DNA of 64,000 nt from Chitinimonas arctica (GCF_007431345.1 NZ_CP041730.1:558001-622000); one strand, 5' to 3'. Counted from the first letter of the stretch, positions 10,149 to 18,891 are shown. Numbers and translations are program-made. The notes: generated by a model from the letters alone, not told the origin.

Positions 10149-12059
10149 CTATCCACGCAACAAACGCCACAGGGTGGTACGGCTGATGCCCAAGCGTGCG
10201 GCGGCCAGGGACCGGTCGCCGCCGCATTCCCGCAGCACCGCCTCGGCACGCTGCCGGCGAGCGATATCGGCCGTCACGGCCAGCGGCGTTTCCGCCTCGC
10301 GGAGCCCTTGTTTCGGCCCGCTCGCCAACTCCGGCGCGAGGCGGCGCACATCCTCCACCCCCAGCGCACGGGTAGCGCCGAAGAAAACCGCCAGCCGCTC
10401 CACCACATTCTGTAATTCGCGCACATTGCCGGGCCAGGCATAGCCGCTCGCCAGTCTCAGCAGCGGCTGGCAAAGCTGCTCGGCCGGCAGGTCGGCGCCC
10501 AGCCGCGCCAGCGCATCGGCGGCCAAGCGGTGGGCCAGCAGCGCCACGTCCTCGCCACGCGCGGCCAAGGGGGGAAGTTGCAGATTAAGGATATTGAGGC
10601 GGTAATAAAGATCGGTGCGAAAACGTCCCGCTGCCAAGGCCGCCTGGAGATCCGCATGGGTGGCGGCGATCACCCGCACCTCGACCGGAATGGGTTCGGA
10701 AGCACCCAGGCGCAACACCTCCCGTTCCTGCAATACCCGCAACAAACGGGTCTGCAAGGGAAGCGGCATATCGCCGATCTCATCCAGGAACAAAGTGCCG
10801 CGGTCGGCCAGCTCGATCAGGCCCGGCTTGCCGCCGCGGCGCGAGCCGGTAAAGGCACCCTCCTCGTAACCGAATAGTTCGGACTCCAGCAAGCTATCCG
10901 GGAATGCCGCGCAATTCAATGCGACAAAGGGACCGCCTGCCCGTTTCGACAACTGGTGGATGCCCTGGGCAAACAACTCCTTGCCGGTACCGGAAGCGCC
11001 GCTGATCAGTACCGATGAATCCGATCCGGCGTACAGGTTGGCCAGCTCTTTCGCTACCCGCATGGCGGCCGAGTCACCCACCGCATCGCGCAAGCTGTAG
11101 CGCGCCCGGAACGGGCTCTTGCGGGCCTCCGCGCGCAATTTTCGGTCAGCCCGTTCAATGGCGGCGGACTCCTGCAAGGTCAATACCGCACCCACTTGCT
11201 GACCCGCCTCGATCAAGGGCAGGCGCTGGGTCACCAGGCGCTTGCCGGCCACCGTGACGACCTCGTCGCGACGGGCCTCGCCGCTTTTCAGGACGCCCGC
11301 CAGGGAGAGTACCGGCGCCAATTCCGACAGGCGCCGGCCGACCGCCCAATCGCCGGCCACCCCGACCAGGCTGGCCAGGGCCGGATTGATGGTCTGCACC
11401 CGCTCGTCCATATCCACCGCCGCGACGCCTTCCGACAGACTTTCCAGGATGCGGTCCAGCCGCTCGCGCTTGGCCTCCTCCAGGCGGGCCACCCGGGTCA
11501 GTTCCAGCGCCGCTTCGAACGCCGCCTGGACGGATTCGAGCGAGTAGATCAGCACGCTGGGCAGCTCGTACTGCCCGGCCAGGTGCACGATCTGGCTGGA
11601 GCCCACCACCACCGGCCGGACCGCCCGCGACAGGGTATCGAGATGACGCCGCGCCTCCTGGTCGGTTTCGTAGATCAAGGGCGTCAGTTCGATATTGAGG
11701 ATGGGCTTGAGCGCCTCGAACTCATCCGCCAGGCGGCGCCGGGTCAGCAGCACCGCGCGCGGATTGAGCCGCCGCGCCGCAACCAGCGCGCGCAGGATGT
11801 CATAGCCGCTGACCTTGATCTGCGCCACCGGCACATCGAGGGCGGTACGCAGCAATTCCGCCCCGCGCCCGGCGGCGATGACGGCGTCGAGCAAGCCGGC
11901 CTGCACCATTTCGCGCGCGGTCGCCACGGCCTCTTCGGCGGGTTTTTCAATCAGGCGGAGTTCGAAGCGCTGACCCAGGCCGGCGGCCAACTGACGGACC
12001 AGTTCGGCCAGGGCACGGGTGGCGACCACGCCAAGCTGGGGAAGAGCGGAACGGGACAT
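10149..12059 (-). CDS. prpR: Sigma-54-dependent propionate catabolism activator PrpR
   Basis: Enhancer-binding activator of the methylcitrate operon, sensing 2-methylcitrate in characterised systems. The 636 residues show an N-terminal PrpR_N sensor domain (about 30-190), a PAS-like region (200-300), an AAA+ sigma-54 activation domain with Walker A GASGTGKE (354-361), a loop reading GAFTGS rather than GAFTGA (401-406), Walker B GTLFLDE (421-427), and a Fis-type helix-turn-helix at the C-terminus (AAARLGISRTTLWRLLR). It is divergent from prpB across a 359-base region holding the -24/-12 promoter, and convergent with the M16 gene 16 bases away. Start ATG at 12059. Confidence 0.95.
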   Translation of the reverse strand: MSRSALPQLGVVATRALAELVRQLAAGLGQRFELRLIEKPAEEAVATAREMVQAGLLDAVIAAGRGAELLRTALDVPVAQIKVSGYDILRALVAARRLNPRAVLLTRRRLADEFEALKPILNIELTPLIYETDQEARRHLDTLSRAVRPVVVGSSQIVHLAGQYELPSVLIYSLESVQAAFEAALELTRVARLEEAKRERLDRILESLSEGVAAVDMDERVQTINPALASLVGVAGDWAVGRRLSELAPVLSLAGVLKSGEARRDEVVTVAGKRLVTQRLPLIEAGQQVGAVLTLQESAAIERADRKLRAEARKSPFRARYSLRDAVGDSAAMRVAKELANLYAGSDSSVLISGASGTGKELFAQGIHQLSKRAGGPFVALNCAAFPDSLLESELFGYEEGAFTGSRRGGKPGLIELADRGTLFLDEIGDMPLPLQTRLLRVLQEREVLRLGASEPIPVEVRVIAATHADLQAALAAGRFRTDLYYRLNILNLQLPPLAARGEDVALLAHRLAADALARLGADLPAEQLCQPLLRLASGYAWPGNVRELQNVVERLAVFFGATRALGVEDVRRLAPELASGPKQGLREAETPLAVTADIARRQRAEAVLRECGGDRSLAAARLGISRTTLWRLLRG

Positions 12060-12070
12060 GGTGCAAACGG

Positions 12071-12085
12071 GAAACGGAATGTTTC
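12071..12085. promoter_or_regulatory. GAAAC-N5-GTTTC dyad, candidate PrpR-binding site
   Basis: Perfect inverted repeat GAAACggaatGTTTC, 12 bases upstream of the prpR start and about 100 bases upstream of the sigma-54 promoter of prpB. The half-site TGAAACA recurs at about 12226 and 12246. Position suits both an upstream activating sequence for prpB and autoregulation of prpR. No direct evidence that PrpR binds here. Confidence 0.5.
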
Positions 12086-12185
12086 AGAATAAGAACAAGC
12101 AGCTTTCTTGGCAAGCAGGACGGGCATACCCACCATACCGTACGGCACGCAACTTTCCTCAGTCTGGCCGCAGCGAGCCTAAGCA

Positions 12186-12201
12186 TGGCCAGCTGATTGC
12201 A
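12186..12201 (+). promoter_or_regulatory. Sigma-54 (-24/-12) promoter of the prp operon
   Basis: TGGCCAGCTGATTGCA has GG and GC exactly 10 bases apart, close to the TGGCAC-N5-TTGCA consensus. It lies between prpR, a sigma-54 activator, and prpB, facing prpB. The predicted transcript starts near 12212, leaving a leader of about 200 bases before prpB. In the 12060-12418 gap I see otherwise only the dyad and half-sites. Confidence 0.8.
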
Positions 12202-12418
12202 GCGCGCTGGGGCCCGTCACATACAATGAAACAGGTTCCAACATTGAAACATTCGAATCCAAATCTGCGACAATACCGTCACCGCCAAGCCCACAGCCGC
12301 GCCCGCCGCCACGGTCTATGCTGCTGATTCGTCAAGCCTTTCGCAGCGACGCCCTACCCACCCCTCGCGCTGGCCCGGCTTTTGCACCCGACTCGCCACC
12401 GCCGTCCAGGAGAACCCA

Positions 12419-13306
12419 ATGAATCCGTCCACGCCAGGCGCACGTTTCCGCGCCGCCGTCCAAGCCGAAGCGCCGCTGCAGATCGTCGGCGCCATCAATG
12501 CTTATGCCGCCCTGCTGGCCGAGCATAGCGGCCACAAGGCGCTTTATGTGTCCGGCGGGGGCGTTGCCGCCAGCTCCTGCGGCATCCCCGACCTGGGCAT
12601 CACCACCCTGGAAGATGTCCTGATCGATGTGCGGCGGATTACCGACCGCACGCAACTGCCGGTGCTGGTCGATATCGATACCGGCTGGGGCGGCGCCTTC
12701 AATATCGCCCGCACCGTGCGCGAAATGATCCGTGCCGGCGCGGCCGCCGTGCATATCGAGGACCAGGTACTGGCCAAGCGCTGCGGCCATCGGCCGGGCA
12801 AGGCCATCGTCTCCGCCGGCGAGATGGTGGACCGGGTCAAGGCGGCCGTGGATGCCCGTACCGACAGCGAATTCGTCATCATGGCCCGCACCGACGCCTT
12901 GGCCGTGGAAGGACTGCAGGCCGCCATCGACCGCGCGTGCCTATGCGTCGAGGCCGGCGCGGACATGATCTTTCCGGAAGCGATGGAATCGCTGGAGATG
13001 TACCAGGCCTTCGTCGATGCGGTAAAGGTGCCGGTGCTGGCCAATATCACCGAATTCGGCAAGACCCCGCTGTTCACCCGGGCGCAACTGGCTTCGGCCG
13101 GCGTGGGCATGATGCTGTACCCGCTATCGGCCTTCCGCGCCATGTCCAAGGCCGCCCTCAATGTCTACGGCCATATCGCCGCAGAGGGAACCCAGCAGGG
13201 CGTGCTCGATACCATGCAGACCCGGATGGAGTTGTACGATCACCTTGGCTACCACGTTTACGAGCAAAAACTGGACGCCCTGTTCGCGGCGGAAAAGCAG
13301 GCCTGA
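12419..13306 (+). CDS. prpB: 2-methylisocitrate lyase
   Basis: Cleaves 2-methylisocitrate to pyruvate and succinate, the last step of the methylcitrate cycle. The 295 residues belong to the isocitrate lyase/PEP mutase superfamily: Mg-binding VDIDTGWGG (Asp85, Asp87), catalytic loop KRCGHRPGK (residues 120-127, Cys122), and IMARTDA and IFPEAM downstream. AGGAGA stands a few bases before the ATG. It is the first gene of the operon, under the sigma-54 promoter, with prpC 112 bases downstream. Confidence 0.96.
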   Translation: MNPSTPGARFRAAVQAEAPLQIVGAINAYAALLAEHSGHKALYVSGGGVAASSCGIPDLGITTLEDVLIDVRRITDRTQLPVLVDIDTGWGGAFNIARTVREMIRAGAAAVHIEDQVLAKRCGHRPGKAIVSAGEMVDRVKAAVDARTDSEFVIMARTDALAVEGLQAAIDRACLCVEAGADMIFPEAMESLEMYQAFVDAVKVPVLANITEFGKTPLFTRAQLASAGVGMMLYPLSAFRAMSKAALNVYGHIAAEGTQQGVLDTMQTRMELYDHLGYHVYEQKLDALFAAEKQA

Positions 13307-13418
13307 CCACGGTACCGAACGGCCGGCCGCGTAGTGCGAACACATCCGGCCACGAACAAGACAAAACGCTATTGCAATTCAGCCGGCCACGCGCCGCCGC
13401 CCTACCTGGAGACAATTG

Positions 13419-14570
13419 ATGAGCGACACCCCCGTCACCCCCAAGCCGAAGAAATCGGTCGCCCTGTCCGGCGTCGCCGCCGGCAATACCGCACTGTGCA
13501 CCGTGGGCCGCACCGGCAACGACCTGCACTACCGGGGCTACGATATTCTCGATGTGGCACAGGCCTGCGAGTTCGAGGAAATCGCCCATCTGCTGGTCCA
13601 CGGCAAACTGCCCAACCAGGCCGAATTGACCGGCTACAAGCAAAAGCTCAAATCGCTGCGCGGCTTGCCGGCGGCGGTCAAGGCGGTGCTGGAAAGCCTG
13701 CCGGCCGGCGCCCACCCGATGGATGTCATGCGCACCGGCGCGTCGGCCCTGGGTTGCGCGCTGCCGGAAAAGGACGACCACAATATCGCCGGCGCCCGCG
13801 ATATCGCCGATCGCCTGATGGCCAGCTTCGGCTCCATGCTGCTGTATTGGTACCACTACAGCCATAACGGCAAGCGGATCGAAGTAGAGACCGACGACGA
13901 CAGCATCGGTGGCCATTTCCTGCACCTGCTGCATGGCCAGCAGCCGTCCGACAGCTGGGTACGGGCCATGCACACCTCGCTGGTCCTGTATGCCGAGCAT
14001 GAGTTCAACGCTTCCACCTTCGCCGCCCGCGTCATCGCCGGCACCGGCTCCGATATGCATAGCGCCGTCACTGGCGCCATCGGCGCGCTGCGCGGCCCCA
14101 AGCATGGCGGCGCCAACGAAGTCGCCTTCGAGATCCAGAAGCGCTACGACAGCCCCGACGAGGCGGAAGCCGATATCCGCGCCCGGGTGGAACGCAAGGA
14201 AGTGGTGATCGGCTTCGGCCACCCGGTCTATACCGTCAGCGATCCCCGCAATGTGGTCATCAAGGAAGTGGCCCGCCAGCTATCGCTGGAAGCCGGCAAC
14301 AGCAAGATGTTCGACATCGCCGAACGGCTGGAAAGCGTGATGTGGGACATCAAGAAGATGTTCCCCAATCTCGATTGGTTCTCGGCCGTCAGCTATCACA
14401 TGATGGGCGTACCCACCGCCATGTTCACACCACTGTTCGTCATCGCCCGCACCAGCGGCTGGAGCGCGCATGTGATCGAACAGCGCATCGACGGCAAGAT
14501 CATCCGCCCCAGTGCCAACTACACCGGGCCGGAAGACCTGTCGTTTGTGCCATTGGCGCAACGGAAATAA
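13419..14570 (+). CDS. prpC: 2-methylcitrate synthase
   Basis: Condenses propionyl-CoA with oxaloacetate to 2-methylcitrate. Citrate synthase family, 383 residues. The family blocks GPKHGGANE and GFGHPVYTVSDPRN carry the active-site histidines, and WFSAVSYHMMGVPTAMFTPLFV precedes the C-terminal SGWSAHVIEQR...RPSANYTG. I choose ATG at 13419, with GGAG 7 bases upstream; the TTG three bases earlier is also in frame. The short length and the VALSGVAAGNTALCTVG opening favour PrpC over the housekeeping citrate synthase, as does its position after prpB. Confidence 0.95.
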   Translation: MSDTPVTPKPKKSVALSGVAAGNTALCTVGRTGNDLHYRGYDILDVAQACEFEEIAHLLVHGKLPNQAELTGYKQKLKSLRGLPAAVKAVLESLPAGAHPMDVMRTGASALGCALPEKDDHNIAGARDIADRLMASFGSMLLYWYHYSHNGKRIEVETDDDSIGGHFLHLLHGQQPSDSWVRAMHTSLVLYAEHEFNASTFAARVIAGTGSDMHSAVTGAIGALRGPKHGGANEVAFEIQKRYDSPDEAEADIRARVERKEVVIGFGHPVYTVSDPRNVVIKEVARQLSLEAGNSKMFDIAERLESVMWDIKKMFPNLDWFSAVSYHMMGVPTAMFTPLFVIARTSGWSAHVIEQRIDGKIIRPSANYTGPEDLSFVPLAQRK

Positions 14571-14826
14571 GGCCGGACCGGCGGTGTTGTCGCGGTGCCT
14601 TACCGTTCGCACCACCTGGACTCGGCATAAATACAACGGTTTTTCGCTGCCGGCCAAGCGCTCGCTGCCCGCGCCGCCGCGACCCGCCTGGTTTGCCCTC
14701 CGGGTGGGATTCGTACCGCGCTTCTGTAATCACACACTGGAGTCTCTTGTGCTAACTTTGCCCGCCGTGGCGATACCGACCCAGGGCTTGCCACGGTGCG
14801 GACATGACACAAGGGAAATACGGTAA

Positions 14827-15450
14827 ATGAATGCAATCTTGCGCAAGACCGAGTCCGGCTTGCAGGCGCTGCAGGTGCGCGAAGGAACGGCCAGGCTGCC
14901 GGTGCGTCTGCGCACCCTGTTGTTGCAGGTGGATAGTCAAAAGAGCCGGCAACAGCTAGGCGAGCTGGCCATTTCGCTGGGCAATACGGCCGATATCGTC
15001 GACAAGCTGCTGGAAATGGGCTTGGTGGAGATCGTGCCGGGTAGCGAGCTGGCCACCGAAGCAGCACCGGTCGTCGAAGCCACGCCGCCGCCTGCGGTCG
15101 CGGTCAGCGCACCTAGTGCGCCGGTCAAGATCGAACCACCGGTATTGCTGGACGAGGAAGAGCAGCCCGTCGCGCAGGAAGATCTGCCGGTCTCGGCCAA
15201 GCTGCCCGAGCACTTGCGCCCGGTCGCCGCGCTGATGCGCAAACTGGTGGAAATCCATCTGGGCATCAAGGCCATGCTGCTCAAGCGCCGGATCAGCCAC
15301 TGCGATACCGAAGCGGAACTGCGTCTGGCCCTGGTGGCGCTGCGCGAAGCATTGGGCAAGGCCAGCAATACCGCCAAGGCCGATACGATTTTGCAGGAGG
15401 TCTACGTCCACCTCCCCATGATCGGCCTTAACCGTCCCAAGAGTTTTTAA
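14827..15450 (+). CDS. Unrecognised 207-residue protein inside the prp operon
   Basis: I do not recognise the family. Residues 1-70 look like a helical, possibly winged-helix fold (SRQQLGELAISLGNTADIVDKLLEMGLVEIV, here shown only in part as a helix-turn-helix-like pattern ending MGLVEIV). Residues 75-125 are a Pro/Ala/acidic linker, and residues 130-207 are a helical domain ending GLNRPKSF. No signal peptide or membrane helix. AAGGGA lies upstream of the ATG. It begins 256 bases after prpC and ends 24 bases before prpD, so it is probably cotranscribed with prpD. Typical prp operons do not carry it; prpF and acnD, often found here, are absent. A regulatory role is only a guess from the fold-like pattern. 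Confidence 0.75.
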   Translation: MNAILRKTESGLQALQVREGTARLPVRLRTLLLQVDSQKSRQQLGELAISLGNTADIVDKLLEMGLVEIVPGSELATEAAPVVEATPPPAVAVSAPSAPVKIEPPVLLDEEEQPVAQEDLPVSAKLPEHLRPVAALMRKLVEIHLGIKAMLLKRRISHCDTEAELRLALVALREALGKASNTAKADTILQEVYVHLPMIGLNRPKSF

Positions 15451-15474
15451 CCCCCGCAAATCAAGGATACCGTC

Positions 15475-16926
15475 ATGTCCGCCGCAATCTCCAACGTCCG
15501 GCCCGATCCCGATCAGGTCCTGGTCGATATCGCCGACTATGTCTGGCAATACGAAGTCCAATCGACCGAGGCTTACAACACCGCCCGCCTCTGCCTGATG
15601 GATACCCTGGGCTGCGGCTTCGAAGCGCTGGAATACCCTGCCTGCACCAAGCTGCTGGGACCGATCGTCCCCGGCACCGTCGTACCGAACGGCGCCAAGG
15701 TGCCCGGCACCTCCTTCCAGCTCGACCCCATCCAGGCCGCCTTCAACCTGGGCGCCATGATCCGCTGGCTGGACTTCAACGACACCTGGCTGGCAGCCGA
15801 ATGGGGCCACCCGTCCGACAACCTCGGCGGCATCCTGATGGCGGCCGATTGGCTGAGCCGTAGCCGCGTCGCCGCCGGCAAGTCGCCCATCCTGATGCGC
15901 GAAGTGCTGACCGCCATGATCAAGGCACACGAGATCCAAGGCGTGCTGGCCCTGGAAAACAGCTTCAACCGGGTCGGCCTCGACCACGTCGTGCTGGTCA
16001 AGGTCGCCTCGACCGCCGTGGTGACCAAGCTGCTGGGCGGCACCCGCGAAGAAATCATCAATGCCGTCTCGCAAGCCTGGGTGGACGGACAAGCGCTGCG
16101 CACCTACCGCCACGCGCCCAACACCGGCTCGCGCAAGTCGTGGGCGGCGGGCGATGCCACCAGCCGGGCCGTGCGCCTGGCGTTGATCACCCTGAAGGGC
16201 GAAATGGGCTATCCAGGCGTGCTGAGCGCCAAGGGCTGGGGCTTCTACGACGTCCTGTTCAAGGGCAAGCCTTTCCAGTTCCAACGCCCCTACGGTAGCT
16301 ACGTGATGGAGCAAGTCCTGTTCAAGATCAGCTTCCCGGCCGAGTTCCACTCGCAGACCGCCGTGGAATGCGCCATGACCCTGCACGCCAAGCTGGCGGC
16401 GCTGGGCAAGGGTGCGAGCGATATCAAGAAGATCACCATCCGCACGCACGAAGCCTGCATCCGCATCATCGACAAGAAGGGTCCGCTGAACAATCCGGCC
16501 GACCGTGACCACTGCATCCAGTACATGGTGGCGGTACCGCTGATCCACGGCCGCCTGACCGCCGCCGACTACGAGGACAGCATCGCCGCCGATCCCCGTA
16601 TCGACGCCCTCCGCGACAAGATCGTCTGCGTGGAAGACACGGCCTTTACCGCCGATTACCACGACCCGGAAAAGCGCTCCATCGCCAATGGCCTGACCGT
16701 GGAACTGAACGACGGCACCGTCCTGGCCGAAGAAGTCTGCGAATACCCGATCGGCCACCGCCGCCGCCGCGGCGACGGGATCCCGCTGCTGGAAGCCAAG
16801 TTCAAGACCAACCTGGCCCGCAAGTTCCCGCTCAAGCAAGCATTGGCGATTTACGCGCTGTGCGATGACCAGCAGAAACTGGAAGTAACGCCGGTCAACG
16901 AGTTCGTGGATCTGATGGTGATTTGA
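15475..16926 (+). CDS. prpD: 2-methylcitrate dehydratase
   Basis: Dehydrates 2-methylcitrate to 2-methyl-cis-aconitate without an iron-sulfur cluster. The 483 residues belong to the MmgE/PrpD family: LCLMDTLGCGFEAL near residue 40, RWLDFNDTWLAAEWGHPSDNLG near residue 97, and HETQ-like dimer blocks later. PrpD-type length and lack of an aconitase signature distinguish it from AcnD. AAGGA precedes the ATG by 7 bases. Rehydration to 2-methylisocitrate would need an aconitase encoded elsewhere. The operon ends here at a strong terminator. Confidence 0.95.
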   Translation: MSAAISNVRPDPDQVLVDIADYVWQYEVQSTEAYNTARLCLMDTLGCGFEALEYPACTKLLGPIVPGTVVPNGAKVPGTSFQLDPIQAAFNLGAMIRWLDFNDTWLAAEWGHPSDNLGGILMAADWLSRSRVAAGKSPILMREVLTAMIKAHEIQGVLALENSFNRVGLDHVVLVKVASTAVVTKLLGGTREEIINAVSQAWVDGQALRTYRHAPNTGSRKSWAAGDATSRAVRLALITLKGEMGYPGVLSAKGWGFYDVLFKGKPFQFQRPYGSYVMEQVLFKISFPAEFHSQTAVECAMTLHAKLAALGKGASDIKKITIRTHEACIRIIDKKGPLNNPADRDHCIQYMVAVPLIHGRLTAADYEDSIAADPRIDALRDKIVCVEDTAFTADYHDPEKRSIANGLTVELNDGTVLAEEVCEYPIGHRRRRGDGIPLLEAKFKTNLARKFPLKQALAIYALCDDQQKLEVTPVNEFVDLMVI

Positions 16927-16954
16927 TCCTTAGGCCGTCGCCAAGGGACGATAG

Positions 16955-16982
16955 AACGGGGAGCTGGGCTCCCCGTTTTTTG
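16955..16982 (+). terminator. Rho-independent terminator of the prp operon
   Basis: Perfect 10-bp stem (16955-16964 and 16968-16977, loop TGG) running into a T run ending at 16981. It begins 29 bases after the prpD stop. On the minus strand it could also serve the ParE-type locus, whose stop abuts it. Confidence 0.92.
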
Positions 16983-16984
16983 TT

Positions 16985-17295
16985 CTAACCCAGCCTGTTC
17001 TTGAGGCGGGAGATGATGTCCATGCGTTCGTGCAAAATGGCAAGAATCAATGCCGGTTCGCCAACCTTTGGAAGACAGAAGATGTAGTGGCGCCCCGTCG
17101 CTTTCATTCGTAAGCCAGGAAGCAGCGAACTCATGTCCTTGAACACCCGTCGCCGGTTGCGACCTCGTAGGCCGCCTTCTCGATCTGTTCGATGTAGGCG
17201 CGGCACCGTAAATCACACCACTTCTCGACGGTGTAATGGGTGATCTCCCGAATGTCGGCGGCAGCGCCTTTGGTTAGGACATACGACTTGGTCAC
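16985..17295 (-). pseudogene. ParE/RelE-type toxin, frameshifted
   Basis: The frame from GTG 17295 reads VTKSYVLTKGAAADIREIT...YEVATGDG and then stops early at a TGA. The rest of a ParE-family toxin (VFKDMSSLLPGLRMK, GRHYIFCLPK, ILAILHERMDIISRL) continues in another frame to a TAG at 16985. One base missing in the GGG run of GACGGGTGTTC, near 17150, explains the break. The GTG overlaps the antitoxin stop (GTGA), the usual arrangement of such operons. In the intact family the toxin is an mRNA-interferase or gyrase-poison fold; here it should be inactive. Confidence 0.82.
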
Positions 17296-17609
17296 GAAGG
17301 CCCTCTCGCCGACAATACTTCGTCAGCCACCTCGGTGATGCTGCGATCAGTCACATCCCCGCGCTGTGCCTCGGCCATGCGGCGCGACAGAAGGGCCTTC
17401 AAGTCGTCGAGCGCTTGGTTTTCATCGGATACCGAAGGAAACAGACGCTCAACGGCATACTGTTTGATGGTCTTCCCCTGCAGCGCTGCCGCAGCCTTGA
17501 GGGCTTGATGCTGCTGCTCGGTGACATCAATCGTTAGCAGGCTGGTGAGAAACTCGTCAGAGTCCCACTGTGCTGCAGGAAAGCTGTGGAAATACAGTAT
17601 TTTGTTCAA
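17292..17609 (-). CDS. Antitoxin partner of the broken ParE-type toxin
   Basis: The core reads LTIDVTEQQHQALKAAAAL..KTIKQYAVERLFP, a DNA-binding ribbon-helix-helix-like segment, followed by a toxin-binding tail ALDDLKALLSRRMAEAQRGD..DRSITEVADEVL. The stop overlaps the toxin start. The 5' end is odd: there is no ATG, the open frame begins at a TTG at 17609, and the first 27 codons do not look like family sequence. The start was probably altered by the rearrangement marked by the inverted repeat at 17535-17709. The tail is closely similar to the C-terminus of the XRE protein at 33450-34001. Confidence 0.7.
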   Translation of the reverse strand: MNKILYFHSFPAAQWDSDEFLTSLLTIDVTEQQHQALKAAAALQGKTIKQYAVERLFPSVSDENQALDDLKALLSRRMAEAQRGDVTDRSITEVADEVLSARGPS

Positions 17610-17709
17610 AAATCAGGCAATTTTCGCCTATTTTCTGAGCAAACCTCCCTGATCTGGTCGGATTTTCCCACGCAGTTACTGATGCAGGGAGTTTCTCACC
17701 AGCCTGCTA
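17535..17709. repeat. 21-bp perfect inverted repeat ending at the IS target TA
   Basis: Positions 17535-17555 are the exact reverse complement of 17689-17709, with 133 bases between. The left arm lies in the antitoxin gene. The right arm ends in the TA into which the first IS630-family element is inserted. It suggests a second antitoxin 5' fragment in opposite orientation, broken by the IS. Confidence 0.7.
17590..17602. promoter_or_regulatory. Palindrome AAATACAGTATTT upstream of the antitoxin
   Basis: A perfect palindrome around one central base at the 5' end of the antitoxin frame, where toxin-antitoxin operons usually carry an autoregulatory operator. Function inferred from position only. 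Confidence 0.4.
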
Positions 17710-18889
17710 GTGTGGTGTACCTGAAATAGCATTAATTAATAACTTTGCCTGCACGAGCAATGGCCTCAAGGATTGAATCTGCGCTTTTGCGCCATACAAA
17801 GGGCTTCGGGTTGGTGTTGTGGATGTCCAAGTAGTGGCGGATTGACTGCTCTAGATCGGCGACGCTGCTGTGGGCACTACGCTTGATCCACTTCTCACTG
17901 ATTTGTGAGAAAAAACGCTCCACAAGGTTGAGCCAGGAGGCCGAAGTTGGCGTGAAGTGCAGATGGTAGCGTGGCCTGCTGGCGAACCAGGCACGCACCT
18001 TCTCCGTCTTGTGCGTCCCGTAATTGTCCATGATCAGGTGGATATCCAGGTCTGCCGGTACGCTTGCGTCGATGGTATTGAGGAACTGCAGAAATTCGAC
18101 GCTCCGGTGGCGACGTTTGAGTTGGCCAATGACCTTGCCAGTGGCCACATCCAGAGCTGCGAACAGCGAAGTCGTCCCGTGCCGCTTGTAATCGTGTGTC
18201 CGGGTTTCTGCTTTGCCGAACGTAAGCGGAAGTGAAGGCTGCGTTCTATCCAGTGCCTGAATCTGGCTCTTCTCATCCACGCAGAGCACCAAGGCACGAT
18301 CCGGCGGGGCGAGGTACAAGCCCACCACATCGCGGACCTTATCGACAAAATTCGGATCGGTGGAAAACTTGAACGTCTCCAGCCGATGGGGCTTGAGCCC
18401 GAACGCGTGCCAAATGCGCTGCACTGTGGACGCCGACACGCCTGTTGCCTTGCTCATCGTGCGCACGCTCCAGTGCGTCGCGTCAGTAGGCTTACTGTTC
18501 CGGACACGATCAATCACCGCCTGAACGTGTTCGTCTAGCACCGTGCGAGGCCGCCCCGACCTCGGTGCATCGGTCAGCCCTGCCAGACCATACGACTCGT
18601 ACCGACGACGCCACCTTGAGACGGTCTGCGCAGTGGTATCCAGCCGCTTCGCGATCTCTTTGCCTCCTTCGCCGTCAGCACAACTGAGCACAATCTGAAT
18701 TCGTAGCTTCTCATCGGCCGGCGCCTTGCGCAGCGCCAAACGTGCATTCAGCTCTCTGCGCTGCTCTTCGGATAGTTCCAGCTTCTTGATCGGGCGGCCC
18801 GTTCTGGTCATCGTCATAGTCTCCATGAGCTATTGAACTACGACAACTATACCAAATATTTAATTAATTCTACTTTTGAGACACCACAC
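17710..18889 (-). mobile_element. IS630-family insertion sequence, copy A (1180 bp)
   Basis: Ends are GTGTGGTGT on the left and ACACCACAC on the right, flanked by TA (17708-17709 and 18890-18891), the hallmark of IS630/Tc1 insertion at TA. One transposase gene fills it. The right TA is shared with copy B, which follows head-to-tail. Confidence 0.95.
17732..18826 (-). CDS. IS630-family transposase, copy A
   Basis: A 364-residue DDE transposase in a single frame, starting METMTMTRTGRPIKKLEL. The N-terminal half has two helix-turn-helix units (EIAKRLDTTAQTVSRWRRRY and the ATGVSASTVQRIWHAFGL region). The catalytic core shows D in LCVDEKSQIQALDRTQ, D in HLIMDNYGTHKT and E in ASWLNLVERFF, in the DD-E spacing of IS630. 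It is identical to copy B at protein level and appears intact, so the element may still be active. Confidence 0.96.
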   Translation of the reverse strand: METMTMTRTGRPIKKLELSEEQRRELNARLALRKAPADEKLRIQIVLSCADGEGGKEIAKRLDTTAQTVSRWRRRYESYGLAGLTDAPRSGRPRTVLDEHVQAVIDRVRNSKPTDATHWSVRTMSKATGVSASTVQRIWHAFGLKPHRLETFKFSTDPNFVDKVRDVVGLYLAPPDRALVLCVDEKSQIQALDRTQPSLPLTFGKAETRTHDYKRHGTTSLFAALDVATGKVIGQLKRRHRSVEFLQFLNTIDASVPADLDIHLIMDNYGTHKTEKVRAWFASRPRYHLHFTPTSASWLNLVERFFSQISEKWIKRSAHSSVADLEQSIRHYLDIHNTNPKPFVWRKSADSILEAIARAGKVIN

Positions 18890-18891
18890 TA

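Noticed and set aside
14956..16839. 627-codon minus-strand frame opposite prpD
   Set aside because: Antisense shadow, His/Gln/Gly-rich without domains; prpD on the other strand is certain.
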